Part shown: in pieces, positions 21,542-34,800 of the stretch | Numbering within the stretch: the stretch's first letter is position 1 | Layout of the letters: every line of letters begins with the position of its first letter | Source: Centroberyx gerrardi | Lineage: Eukaryota; Chordata; Actinopteri; Beryciformes; Berycidae | Assembly (NCBI RefSeq): GCF_048128805.1 | Contig: NC_136013.1 | Coordinates: forward strand, 3,638,043 to 3,702,042 | DNA: 64,000 nucleotides | Direction of reading: 5' to 3' | Notes under the pieces: generated by a model | Seen by the model: the letters and a program-made list of their open reading frames with translations, nothing else | Database searches by the model: none | Told to the model about the DNA's origin: nothing | Translations under genes and position numbers: made by a program

Positions 21542-21820
21542 CAGTGATTCTCAACCCTTTTCATATCAAGGACCCTAATTTAGCACACATTTGGACCCCC
21601 ATTTGATGAGATTTTGTCTCTCGGACCCAAATCTGAGAATATTTTTATTGTTAGATATGATTTTGTCCAGAATTCCATGACTATCTGTATTGTAGGTAGA
21701 GAGATAACAGTGAAGCTATGATCAAAATAATCATTCTTCTACCCCCTGGGGACCCCCTGGAACGCCCTCAAGGACCCCTGGTGGTCCCCGGACCCCACAT
21801 TGAGAACCACTGCTCTATAG
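21534..21820. mobile_element. hAT-type MITE with perfect 8-bp TSD at the plb1-like stop codon
   Basis: Element 21542-21812 (271 bp) starts CAGTGATTCTCAACC and ends TTGAGAACCACTG. It is flanked by CTCTATAG at 21534-21541 and again at 21813-21820, an exact 8-bp target duplication as hAT transposases make. The last three bases of the left duplication (TAG) are the stop codon of the phospholipase gene. The interior has no long reading frame, so it is non-autonomous. A related terminal fragment is near 22650-22686. Confidence 0.88.
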
Positions 21821-23200
21821 GACAACAGGCAGCAGAGCAAGGCATTAACTCTGCCGGGGTTGGGGGTTTGATTCCCACCCTCAAAACATAGGCTATACAC
21901 TGGGTGCTTTGGATAAAAGTGTTCAGCCATATGTATTATGTTATATTGATTGATGATATGAGCGAGTTGTAAACTACTTTATAAATTTGGGAATTGAAAC
22001 GTTACAAAACAATCATAAGTAGTTGTGTATAACTCTCATCACAAATCCTCAGAGACTAATGATTGCATCTTCAATTACCAAAACAAAATTATTATTATTT
22101 TTTTTATCAATATGGTGATCAATATACTGTGTCCGTTACAGTGATGTGTACTATTCTGTGATTAAAATATTTTTTTTAAATTCTACATTTACTGGTGTTC
22201 ACTGACCCATTTGTTTTCTTTTGTTTTTCATGAGCAAATTAAATGATGATATTTCAACTTCTTGAACTACTGGCCACTGTTCTTATTATGTTAGTCCATT
22301 GGTTATTTAAAGCTTCATGTAGCCTATCATGCATTCTAAAAAATATTTTTTTCTCATGACTCAAGATATCTGGAAGGTCAATCAAGCAAAATGTACACAG
22401 CTTCCATGCTATTAAACTAGAAACCTGAATCATTATTTTCACCCTACTTTACTTTTGGCAAGATACTGACACCCTAACAAAGCCAGTCGCTTCTAGATAC
22501 CAGTTTCTTCAGAATAACTGAATCTTCCTGCGGTCTATCTGTTGCTCTTGACTCTCAAACATCTTTTAGTAGTCTTTCTCGTACAATTCTGTGATTGGCA
22601 TAAATTCTAGATAACTAACTGAACAAACTGAAATGTGGGGACTGTTAAATCCCCCCTAGAGGACCCCTACTTTGAGAACCACTGCTCTAAACAATAATGT
22701 ACTAGTATGTATTATTGTAGTCTATATGTGTGGATGAGGGTCTGTAGTTATCATGAATGATAACTCATCAGTAAAACGTAATTTGTCATTGGTTGATAAC
22801 TACTCATTAAAACAGAATTCATCATTGGAGGATAATTCATCATTAAAATACATTGTCACTGGTTGATAATTAAAACATAATCTATGACTGTTGATCCATC
22901 AACATGGTTGTTAATTCATCATTGGTTAATAATTCATCATTAAAACCATTTGATATTAGCTGATAATTCACAGTTGCAACATAAATCATCTTTGGTTGGT
23001 TGATTTATCATTAAAACATAATTAAAGTAGAGCATCATCCAACAGGTTTCTACTGATTTGAATGGAAGTCTATGCAGTAAGGGCCACGTCAGTTTCCAAT
23101 AACGAGCACTTATCAATAATGATCAATACTATCGGTTGTGCAGTGGCGCGTGGTGGCCACCAGAGGCAGCAGAGTCACTGTTTACAGCTCGAGACCAGCA
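21821..23200. other. Intergenic / 3' flank between plb1-like and larp1b
   Basis: AT-rich. Candidate ATTAAA signals for the phospholipase mRNA are at 22161 and 22238. A second hAT-end fragment lies at about 22650-22686 and a degenerate tandem array at 22740-23030. No coding exon is seen. Confidence 0.5.
22740..23030 (+). repeat. Degenerate tandem array of 'ttcatcattaaaac' units
   Basis: Six or more diverged units combining 'cattggttgataattcatc' with 'attaaaacataat', spaced about 30-55 bp apart. They look like a decayed minisatellite. Confidence 0.55.
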
Positions 23201-23647
23201 GGCTCCACGAGCTGTTACTTTCTCTGTCAAGTAGCTAGCGTGGAGTTGAAATCAGGGTTGAGAGGAGGTCGCTGTAGTTAGTTATTAAAAAGTTACCGAA
23301 AGTCGCTGCTGAACCAGATTTGTGTCTACGGTTTACATGGTGACTAACTCCATGCTTTGAGGTAACTACTTGTTGATATGATACAGCCGAGCAGGGAGGC
23401 GAAAAATAACATTTAGCTCGGCTCGCTGGTTGGCTCTAGCTTGCTGACTTCTGCATGGTAGCTAGCTAGCTAACGTTAGCTGCAGGAGCTACTTGGCTAG
23501 CTGGCTAGCGAGGTCCAGCCCAAAAGTTGTTTACCTCAAGTTGTGGTTGTTGTCACCCCTGTACTTTTCAGTATTTTTTCTGGGATTAGAGTAAATACCA
23601 AAATTCACACTGGATTTAACATTGTGTGTGGTTAGGAAACTAGCAGG

Positions 23648-26600
23648 ATGTCCACCGAGGTTGAGTGTAAGGTTGACTCAGGTTTGACAGCGACCAGCTC
23701 CACTGGGGGAGAGGAGAACCAAAACAAGTCCGAAGAGGCTCCGGTGCAGAAACCAGACAGAGAACAAGGAGAACAGGGCCAGAAAAAGACGGAAAAACAA
23801 CATCTAGATGGGCAGAACACCGAGGTAGCGAAGAGCCCGATGGACCTGCACAAGAAATGCAAAGAAAACGACAAAGAAAACGACCAAAATGCTCAAAGCA
23901 GCAACGTTGACTCGGCTGAAACGGTGAAGCGAAAAGTTGTTGAAGCGCCGCCGCCGAAAGTTAACCCGTGGACGAAGAGAACCACGGGCAGAGTGTCCAA
24001 CAACACTATCAACTCCAGCTCCCAAGAGAAAGGTAAGGGCGTTTGAGTGAGTTACATATTGTTGCGACTAAACCACACAATATGGTTACAGCATGTTACA
24101 ACAGTCTGCCCACTGACACTGCACCACTTTCCCGTATGTTACAGCATTTGAGCGTGGTGTTGCACGACTTTTGACAGCTTTACTATCCAGAAAGTCGCAT
24201 TAATCTGGGTGCACAGTTTGTGAAGTTTGTCTTTGGGCTTAATTGCGTTGAATGAAGTGCATAAACGCAAATGTCAGCAGAGTCAAAGGTGTTGATGGTG
24301 GCATGTTGCCCCCATCCCCCTCTGCTCGGATTGCTCTGGAGCACCACGTGTTGATTGCTGACAACTGCTACTTCTTTAGCCTGTAGCTACCAGCAGCTAG
24401 CTTTCTCACTGCTTTCCCACATTGGAAACGCCAGAATCCGAGTACCAAGCTCATGTCTGGGTGAACACAGCACAAGGGAAGCAAAATCTGCAAAAATCAG
24501 CTTTGAGTTTACTGCTGGGTTCACTCACTGTGAGCTAGACAGCCAGCTAACTCCTGCTGCTCTAGAGACACGTTTTGTGTGTCCAATGGCCTCGCTGCCT
24601 GCAATTCCTCCCACCAGCCACTTCTTCACTGTCAGTAGTAAAGCACAAGTCTATGAACTAGGTGGCTGGACAGGTGTCAAAGTTAATGGTTTAAATTCAT
24701 GAAACCAACCACAACTAACATCGCCTTGTAGCATTTAATGATAGACTACATATCCAATATTTTAGGTAATTATCCTATTTTAGCTAGGGCCACGTTTTAA
24801 CTGGTTATTGATCTGGCAGATGGCACTGAAATAAGAAAATGGCTTTATTTAAATCCACATTTCAAATTCTGGCCTATTTGAACTGTCTTGTGTTTGTGTG
24901 TCGTAGAGCAGAGACAGAGCGAGAAGGCTATATTTGAAGTGTGTGGCTCTAGTTGAGTGCACAGGCATCATTTTACAGCGTTACTGTACAGCCACTGATG
25001 TGGGTGTATGTCTGTAGACGAGCGAGGCCTACACCCATTCATGCAGAAGCCTGGGCCCTGTGTCTCTTATCAAGCCGACCATCCTCTGTGGAGCGATAGG
25101 GACTGTCAAACCCCAGTGTGCCACTCCCAGGCTACAGGAGCAGCTGGCTGTAGAAACGCCGCCACATACCGCCACTGGCTGTACAAAAAACACCCTGAAC
25201 TAGTTCAGTAGCTAAACCTAGGGTGCTGGTGGGGGAGGGAGAATATTTATGCATACTGTATTGACAGAAATTCCTAATGCTGTACAAAGACAACATAGCA
25301 TTCAAGTGTGGATGACTTGACTTTTTAGTCCAGTAGTGAGCGAGCTTCTGGGCCAGGAACTTACTTATTGGAGTTATTAAATTCTGATTATTAGGATTAA
25401 TAAGATGCTACGTTCATTTATTGACTCTGTATCCACAGATCAACAAAACCCTCTGAAAGTCGTCCGCGCCAGCAAGCCCAGGACGAGAAAATCCAGCAAG
25501 GTAATGAGCTTTTTTTTTTTTTTTAAATGCTTCCAAAGCTACTGGGGTCAAGCTTTTAGAAATGGCAGAAGCACGAGAATAACACCAGGCCCAGCTGTCA
25601 AAATATGCTTGATGGTGGCTTTAGTGTTATCAGTTTGTTTCGGTAATTAAGTTAGACATGGATTAGCCCTGTATCAACTTTGACATTAAATAAAATACAT
25701 GTACATGTTGCCAGTTTGGTGTATTATTTAATATCTCTGCTAATTTGTGAAGTTGTTCTGTTTAATAGAGTCACAAACAAATCACATGTGATAAGGGATG
25801 GTTGTGTTGGAGCATTGCCTCTCTCTCATTTGCAAATTAACCAAAATATTTGGCTCCCTGAGGTGATCCTCAGAAGATCACATGTTCATATTTTGCCGGT
25901 GTAACTTTGCTCGGCTGCTGGCACTTGACGCAGGATGGGAACGTAACACCTGCCGCCAGCCAAATGTTGGTTTGGTTGAAGCTGTGGCTGGTAATTTTGT
26001 TTACTTTCCCAACCGCTTTTCCCACAGTGATTCCTTTAAGTTTCATCTTTATTACAAAAATGTCTGAATGTAGATATTGGCAGCTCTTAAATGGTATGCT
26101 CACACTATCTGTGAATGAACACAAGCAACTGAATTCAAATAATTCGGATGATTTTGAAGCAGGGAAGTGATGTTGTCATCTTAAGTGAGGACAGCAGGAA
26201 ACAAATTTGCCAGTCACTGTGTCTGTTCTGTGGGTTTTTCATGCTAATGTATTGTATATAAGTATGTCTAAGGTTACACTTGCCATTTCAATACAGTTTT
26301 TCTCATCTGATCACATTAGGACAAACTTTACTTGACCCTCCCAAATTGAATTTTGCCTGCATTTAAATCTGACGACCCAGAATGCATCCTGGTGACACTT
26401 CATGATCAATTCAAGTCAAAATAAAATGTCAGAAGTGACAAGTTACACTAAGGCTGCACAATACTGACAATCATACTATGATTTTATTTGCCGCGTTTTG
26501 CAATTGCTGCAGCTTTTGTCTACATAATTTATTTTCAGTACCTGACAAAAATATTGAAAATAGATCGGTTGGGGCCAGGTAAGATGGTCATGCTTAAGAT

Positions 26601-27411
26601 TTACTTAGTTGGAGAATAATGAAATATATTGTTAGTTTCAACCAAGCAGTCTGATTAGCCAGGGATGTTTTACAATCATGTTGTTAATTCTTGTAATTAA
26701 TTTGCTCTTGTGGTAAACAGAGAGCTAGTTGGTAATCTTTCTTGTTTTCTCCTGTTCTACTACTGAGAAGAAACTGTTTCAGTCAGTATGCTGCGTTGCA
26801 TAAAGGCCATAATGCCCTTAAGGATTTATCGCTATTCCATCACTGTTATAACCCAAATTACAGTAAAGAACTTGCCCCTCAGGTATTATTGCTATAGTAG
26901 AAGACCTAGTTTAGGAGGCTGTGTGATTAAAACGTAATGTGCTTTGGAAATGGCAGCAGTTTATATTGTAATTTTGAGTTTTCTTCCCTTTCTAAGTGTA
27001 ACCGCAGCCCGAGTCTCCAACCTTGATCTCCTATCAGGCAGTCCAAATTTACAACATTTACACTGGCGGAAAGTGACTCGGCCGTAGCCGGGGCTGTTTA
27101 TCATTGTTGTTTACACTGTCTCTGCAGACAGAACGCTGACCTCCTTTTTTTTTTACCTGCCGGTTTCTACCAGAAGGGCACTTAACCTGTCCCGGCAATG
27201 TGAAAATACAAGCGGTGAATGAATGAATGAGTCGAGGGAATAGGGATCGACTCCGCCTGGAAACCGCTGAGCCTGTTGAAATGTTGAGGGAAATGTTTTG
27301 GTTTCTAATGCTGCTGTTTCTTTCTGTCTTTTACAGTCAAGTGATTTCAGTGACATCACAAACTGGCCCACACCTGGTGAACTGGCCAAAGAGGTATGGT
27401 TGGGTGTGTGT

Positions 27412-27455
<44 letters not shown>

Positions 27456-28818
27456 GTGTCGGGGCAGGTGTGTAGGTTGGGATCACCCCTTTTAAAAGCA
27501 ACAATCAACCAGCAAACGCATTGTACTTGTTGTGTGAGTGCCCCATTTACTGACCTGACTGGTTAGATTACAGAAGAGCTTTTATGATTTTGCTCACTAG
27601 ATGGAGCACTTAACATCCTGCCACTACTTTAGGTCTGACACACCATAGAGAGAGTGGAAGGCCTCATCATGAAAAGTGATTTAGTACAAATCATTGAAAG
27701 AGCCTTTGTTAAATCTTATGTGGTATTATTATCACGTAATATTAACCATTTAACTTGTTTTGTCAAAGCGTTTTACTGAACAAATGGACTTAAAGACTAT
27801 TAACTGTGTCCTTGTGTGAGTTTGTAACACCAAGGACCACAGTGGAAATAGATCTTTGGCTTTTTGTTTTGTGTTTGATCATTTTGAGATGCATGTGTGC
27901 GTTTAACATGTTTTAAAAAAATTGGCAAATGAACCCAAAGCTGGTCATTGACGAATTCAAATGAATTGGACAGTTAAGAACCGAGGGAAGTTCCGTTTTT
28001 CCAGAAGCTTATTGGTGTTTCCGTCCCAGTCGCCTTGAAAATCCATGAAAAGCTTGAATTTGAGAAAAAAATAAAGCCTCAGAAGTTTTGGAAATGAGTG
28101 GATGGCCTTGAAACTACTTGATTTTCTTATTAAATTACAGCACTAAAAAAAATGTGTTGATTGAGCAGCAGTTTCAAAATGAATAATTTCTTGACTTGAT
28201 AAGATCATGAATAATAAATGTCTAATTCTGACCAATGCCATATCTTAAACCAAAACCTGTCAATTTGAGTCCTTCAATTTCACCAAACAAAACCTTGAAA
28301 AACATTAAAAATTTTATGTCCAAGTGAGTGTGGGAACTCTGAATCGGGGACAGTACCTAATTCGGCACTGGTTCTCAATACCCAAGTGGTTTACAGAGCA
28401 ACAAAGGGCACAACAAATACAAGCACAAACAAATAACACAAAAAGTAATCGTTACAAAGCCAAATGATCCTTATTCATCCTGTCAAAGAATAAAGAAAAG
28501 GAGGTCAAAACTGTTCCCCTCTGTGCCAGCAACAGCAGAACGTACTCAACACCGACGGGAAGAAGCCGCCCTCCTCGCGCAGAGAGAAGGAGAGGAAGAG
28601 GGAGCGGGTGGAGAAGAAATCGGAGAGCAACCACGATGGCGGCGAGAGCAAAGAGAACCAGGAAGCTCAGCAGGACCCGCTGGCCGAGCTGCCCAAGGAC
28701 GGGGAGGCCGAGGCGGGACCGGACTCCAAGAGCCCCGGCCTGAAGAAGAGGGGAGGTGAGAGTGAGTGACATTCTCTACTGAGTGAAGCATGTTCAACTG
28801 CATCCTTTACATAATGAA

Positions 28819-28861
<43 letters not shown>

Positions 28862-31800
28862 AAATAATGGCTGCAGCCCTCATTGTGTTTGATTAATGCA
28901 GATTCATATCTTTGATTGTTGCACAGAGGGAGCATGCCGATATCCGTATTGATCATGGGTTGAAATTAGGGCTGGGCGATATGGTTGAAATCAATATCAT
29001 GATAATCATTTTTTTCAATATCAATATACATCACAATAAGGCTCACATATGCAAAATCATGTTAAATAAGCAAATTAATGTTCATCCCATTGAACCAAAT
29101 GGTAATGTTAAGTGTGATGCCAAACAAAACTTGACATTTTCAAATAATATTCCTTAAAATGTTTCATAACTCATTTTTACCTTATTTTTAAAATAAAATT
29201 AGCTTGTTATCATAAGTTTAGACTGCAGAATTGTGCATCACGATATCCCAAAATTACCATATCATCACCATATGATTCCACTGAAAGACGATAAATAATA
29301 AATATATTGAATTATCGCCCAGCCCTGGTGGAATTTGCTGATTGGTGCATGTTCTGTGGCCCCTGCTGTGATTACCTTACATGTTGCAGCACTCCCCCAA
29401 TTCACTCTCACCTATTTAGACATGGAAACAAGGTGACAGAGACATAAAAAGCACCACAGTGACTATAAGCTACTATAAGTGACATGCCACCATCTAAACC
29501 AGAGAAGAAGTGAAGAGTTTTGTTCCAAAATGAGTCGGCCACAGACACTTAGTCCACTACAGCAGGGTTCCCACAGGCCTTGAAAATCCTAAAATAAGGC
29601 ATAAAAAGTTTATGAAAATGAATGGATGTGTGTTGATCATACCAGGAGTTTTAAAATCAGTAATTTCACCAGGATTTCTTCATTTTACAAGATCATGGTT
29701 AATAAATGAGGCCTCTATGATGTCAAAATATGCCAATTTTGAATCCTTAAATTTTGCCAAACAATACGGATGGGACGATCTGTCTCACGATACTATTCGA
29801 TACGCGATACGGGGTTCACGATTCAATACAACCACGATACGATGTGATAAATAAAAGTTCAATGACATCAAAGTCTGACTGTGCAGAATTATGTTTATTT
29901 CTGTTTATTTCTATTTCTTTCTAGCGATGGCATTGGCTCGCTAGAATGTAAACAACAAGTGAAAATAATATAATTTGGATGGAGAGCTTGTGAAACTGTG
30001 ATGGTCAAGCGTCTCATTAGTGATTACTACAGCAGAATAACATGGAGCTAATATCGCGATTCATTTTTCTGCCCCACGATACGCATTGTCACATTTTTGC
30101 ATTTGCATATTCAATTTTTATCGTCCCATCCTGACCAACCAAAACCTTTAAAGTCATACAAAAGACAAAGCATTTGATGTTAGAGTGTGGGAACCCTGCT
30201 ATAGTGAGAGAGTTATATTTACTTTTTATTTAGGTACCAACGGATCCTCTTTATTTTAGAGACTAAATTATGAACTTTAGGTAATGACTTCATTTGTTCC
30301 AAAATGGATTCAAAGCGTTTCGGAGTAGAACTCTTCAAGTGCTGTTTTCGGTCGCTAGGTAACAAACGTAAGTGGGTTTCTCTGCCGCTGGAGGAAGCGT
30401 CCCGGGACGGCGGCGCCGAGACGCCAGGCGGGGGCCGAACGCGCTCGGACGCAGACCCCAACCAAGAGTCACCTGACCCCACGTCGCCCAATCACACGCT
30501 CCATAATAGCAGGGCGCATGATAGCAGCAGGAGTAAGTTGCCAGTAGCTTCCTGTTTTTGTGTTCCCGCCTTCCATCTGTCCCGCCGCTCTGCTTCTTCA
30601 TGCAGGCTTGTTCTTGGTGTTTGCTCTCCAACCCTGTGGTGTCTCCTAATGTTTGCTTTCCACATTTCCCTACTACCATCTATCTTTTCATCATGTGAAA
30701 GCTTTTTTTATGCTGTGGTTGATTTCTTTTTTCCATACTAAAATATTGCAATATAAAATAATGGGATTTGTATTAACTTGTCAAGATCAAACTTACAATT
30801 TCGATTAATCGATTAATCATTTAGTCTATAAAATGTAAAAAAATAAGAACAAATGGCCATCACAAGTTACCAGAACCCAAAGCGATTCTTAAAATTGCTT
30901 ACTTAGTTTGACCAGCAGCCAAAACCCCCCAAATTATTCATTTTATAATGATATGAACCAGAGAAAAGCAAGGCAATCTTAGCATTTGAGAAGCTGTAAC
31001 CAGCAAATGTTTAGTATTTTTACTGATAAAAGACTAAAACAATTAATAATAATTTTCTGCCAATCGACTAATCAATTAATCGACTAATCGTTTCAGCACT
31101 ATTTAGTGCTATTCACCAAATTATTTTACCCGGGATAACTTCTAAAAATAGTTTGCTTGCTTCAAGTTTTCTCAGGTCTCATGCCTCTTTACATCTTTGG
31201 AACCAGAGCCAAGCCAAAGGTCTGTGTGCCCTCCGAAGGGCCGCGGACCTTTGGTTGGGAACCGCTGCGGTAGATAACTGTAAGAGTTTACCCGAAGCTT
31301 ACGTGTGCTCTCGTCAACAGGTTGGAGAAGAGAGCCGCGGGATTATGGGGACGATTCTGCCAGCGTCCGGAGTGACGGGGGAAGTGTTCGTGGAGGACTG
31401 CGGGGCCGAGGGAAAGGGCGCGGCCGCGGGAGAGGTCGCGGACGAGGTAACAAAACAAAACACCTATTTAAGTTCTGTTTGAAATCAGGCCAGGAAACCG
31501 TTTTCTCACTCAGTGGCCACTGTAGCTGGTGGATTCCAAATTTAACAGTCACTGATTTCACCAGCCATACTGCTTCTGGGAATAGAAAAGAGACTGGATG
31601 GTTAACAATCAATCAGACAGTGTTAATCTCCCTTCCTGTTTGAGCTATTCACCTTGTTTGAACTACAGTCTGCTTTCTTTGAATGTCTTAATTTCTTAGA
31701 TCTGGTATTAATTCCTTGCAGGATAATAATAATGTGTTTGGCAGGTCTTGTGAAGGCTGATTTATGGTTCCGTGTTGAAGTGTCGTGTTTGCGGTGGCGG

Positions 31801-34800
31801 CGTCGCTCGCACAGGCTGCTGCCATAGCTTACGTACACCTCTCCAAACATGTAACTGTGTGTAGGACGACCCCAAGAACTGTGATTGGCCCGCTTTGCAT
31901 TTCCTCCTAGCTGTATCCGGTTGTTCTGGAGCAGATCAAAGAGAGAGTTTGCAGATATGTTAATTTGTGCGACACCTTATCTCCGAATTATAAAGATTAC
32001 CAGATGTCACTGAATTCATGGCGAGAAAGATTTTTTTTTAGAGAGTGTAAACACGACTATTTCTGTTATTATTACTTCCGTGTTAACAAAGTAAGACACT
32101 GCCATCTAGTGTTTCGGTGGTCTACGCGCAGATTCACCAACGCAGAACTATAAATGCTCGCGCTGTGACGTAGAAATGGCGACACTTTGACACAGAACTA
32201 TAAATCAGCATTGAGAAGGTGAGAAGAAAGCTTAAGTTTGTGTTTTTTCCCCAGACGAACTTACCAACCAGTATCTGTACGAGTAGACGAATGAATTTTG
32301 GATCTTGCAGCTGGTGTTCATTTCCCACTCTTCACAGGGTTCAGTATTTTTCTCATTTGTTTGCTCCTGTTTGTCCTCCTTGCTCAGGTCGCTACGATTA
32401 TTCTCAGAGCTTCCGGGACTCCCAGTCCTCAGACGGCTCCGGTGGTCAGGCCCCCGCAGAGTTCGGCACCAACATGGTTTACTACTATGACGACGGCAGC
32501 AAGGTCCAGATGTACACAGTGGACGAAAAGCTTCTCAAGGAATACATCAAACGCCAAATGTGAGGGTTTTGCCATTATTTATTCTTTATTAACCCATTAG
32601 GCTGCAGTGCATTTCCACAAATATCTGACATGAAAAACAACATGGAGGGCTTTGATGAGAGCCGTTAACACCAGGCGCTCCTCTACAGTCCTTTAGGGCC
32701 AGTGAACAAAAAACAATCAACCCCAAAAGCACCCAAAACATCTCTTTTACAGCATATTCACACTCACTCTGTAATGAGAAGTATATATTTATTTTTCAGT
32801 TTATCCATGACCTGACAACTTTCTCTATTTATTTTGCACTACTGTACGCAGCAGGAAGTGCTAAAGCAACAGCCAAGGTGGCATCAAAACCTGCCAAATT
32901 ACAAGAAATGCATGACAAACTAAATGATGAAACACTTTGTACTCAACACCACAGGTTCCCCCATAGAAGAGATGATCTAATTAGATTAGATTAGACAGTT
33001 TACTGCATGAATTTGCAAACTGACTTTCTTTAAACTACTATAACTCCTAAACGCTTTAAGATAAGAACTTCATAGTAATACCACCCATGTATTATGTGCT
33101 TCTTGTTTTTTTTCCTTCTTGTTTTCTGTTTTGTTTTTTTGGGGATTGTCCATTGGCACTATAGTGAAGCAATCGGCAAGGTTTTGGTCAGAATTGATCG
33201 GTATGCTGGAAAAAGAAGGGAGAAAGGGTCCAGGTAAAAAAAATGGGCGGAGTCATGCTTTAACCACCAACTGATCCAGTGGCCAACAGCGAACGTTAAG
33301 CAGGGTGTTGCTGAAAAAGAGCATGCATGCTCAGCAAATCTCCCCTTGATAAGTAAAGGTATAGAATAAAGCATTGCCAATGTATTGATCCATGCAGCTC
33401 TGGTTTTGCTGGTTCCAGGGATGGAGATTTTTGTGTGTGTGTTGTGCTCTGTAGCAGCAGATCAGAGTTGTTTTTCTGGCAGTCTGTCCTGCAGGGGGCA
33501 GCCTTTCTACTGTGTGTGTGAATGACAGCCTTGGCCTCATTGCAGAAGCAGACTCAGAATAGTGGTTGGTGAGGTGTATTACTAAAAATAGTCTCAGTGC
33601 CTTGGAGGGGGGAGAGAATGAATTATCTGCAGGCCTGAGCAAGGAAATGAAAAGGACTGAGAGTGTTTGGGGGGGGGGGATAGTGGGGAGAGAGAGAGAG
33701 GTAAAGAAAGGAAGAAGGGCTATGGGAGGGTCAGGAGGAGAGAGGAGGGGAAAGAGAGGCGATATGAGGAGGTGGGTAAGAGAGGGGGAGGGGAGAGAGA
33801 GAGGGGATTGGGATAGAGATGTAGGGGATTATGGAGAGGTTAGAAGGGATGGGTGGGGGGGGCATGAGGAGGGGAGGGAAAGGGAGAACATTCTTGTCTT
33901 CTCCTCTCTCGTTCTCCTTCAGGCGTTATTCATGCAGCCTCACCCAGCCGTCTTTAACCCTCCACATGAACCAAACCTGCGTCCCCACTGCCTCTGGGGC
34001 TGAGGCAGGGTTGGTCTTACGTGTGTGTGTGTGTGTGTGGTGTGTGTGTGTGTGTGTGTGTGCAATGGAGAGAGTGCTTTGTTTTTTTTTGTGTAGAGAT
34101 TTGGGGCATTTTTTGATCTCTCAGGTGTAATAGTTAGAGATTCTTCACTTAATAAGGGTTACAGAAGCACCTCATGTTATAATCTGAGACATGTTCATAT
34201 AAATAAAATGTCTGTTCTGCTACTCTCTATCACCGATTTCTATAACACAACCTACACAACCTATAACCTACATCCAGTTGATGAAAGCTCTTCCATTGTT
34301 TGTTATAAACAGCCGGTGTCTGGTAGCTCTTTCCTGGTTTCCTGGTTCACAGGAACTGATCACACAACTGAGAAGGAACTAGAGGTCCAATTATCAAAAT
34401 TATATCGATTAATTTTCTGTCAATCGATTAATCAACTAATCGTTTCAGCACTATCTGTAGCTGACTCTGACCTCCCTGTATAAGGATCAATAGAGTTCCA
34501 TGTTTTATTTCATTATACAGATTTGGCTCCTTTTTTTTGCGCTTACTGTATATACCAAAATTTGGCTTTCCTCTCACCTTTTATCTAACATTATTGTATG
34601 CTGTTTTATGCTTTCTTGATGCTGCCATGTTGGCCGGGTCTCCCTTGGAAAAGAGATTCATTCTCAGTGGGACTACTTGTTTAAATAAATTAAAAACCTA
34701 GGTTTTTGATTGACGTTAAATGACTCCACCCCTATAATTTTTCCTCCTTTAACCCCAGTGAGTACTACTTCAGCCTCCACAACCTGGAGCGAGACTTCTT

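Noticed and set aside
25008-25211. 67-codon open frame in larp1b intron 1
   Set aside because: Balanced composition but no recognisable domain and no matching splice context; not enough to call a gene or alternative exon.
33566-34003. 145-codon open frame rich in Gly, Arg and Glu
   Set aside because: It is a translation of the purine-rich tract and not a plausible protein.
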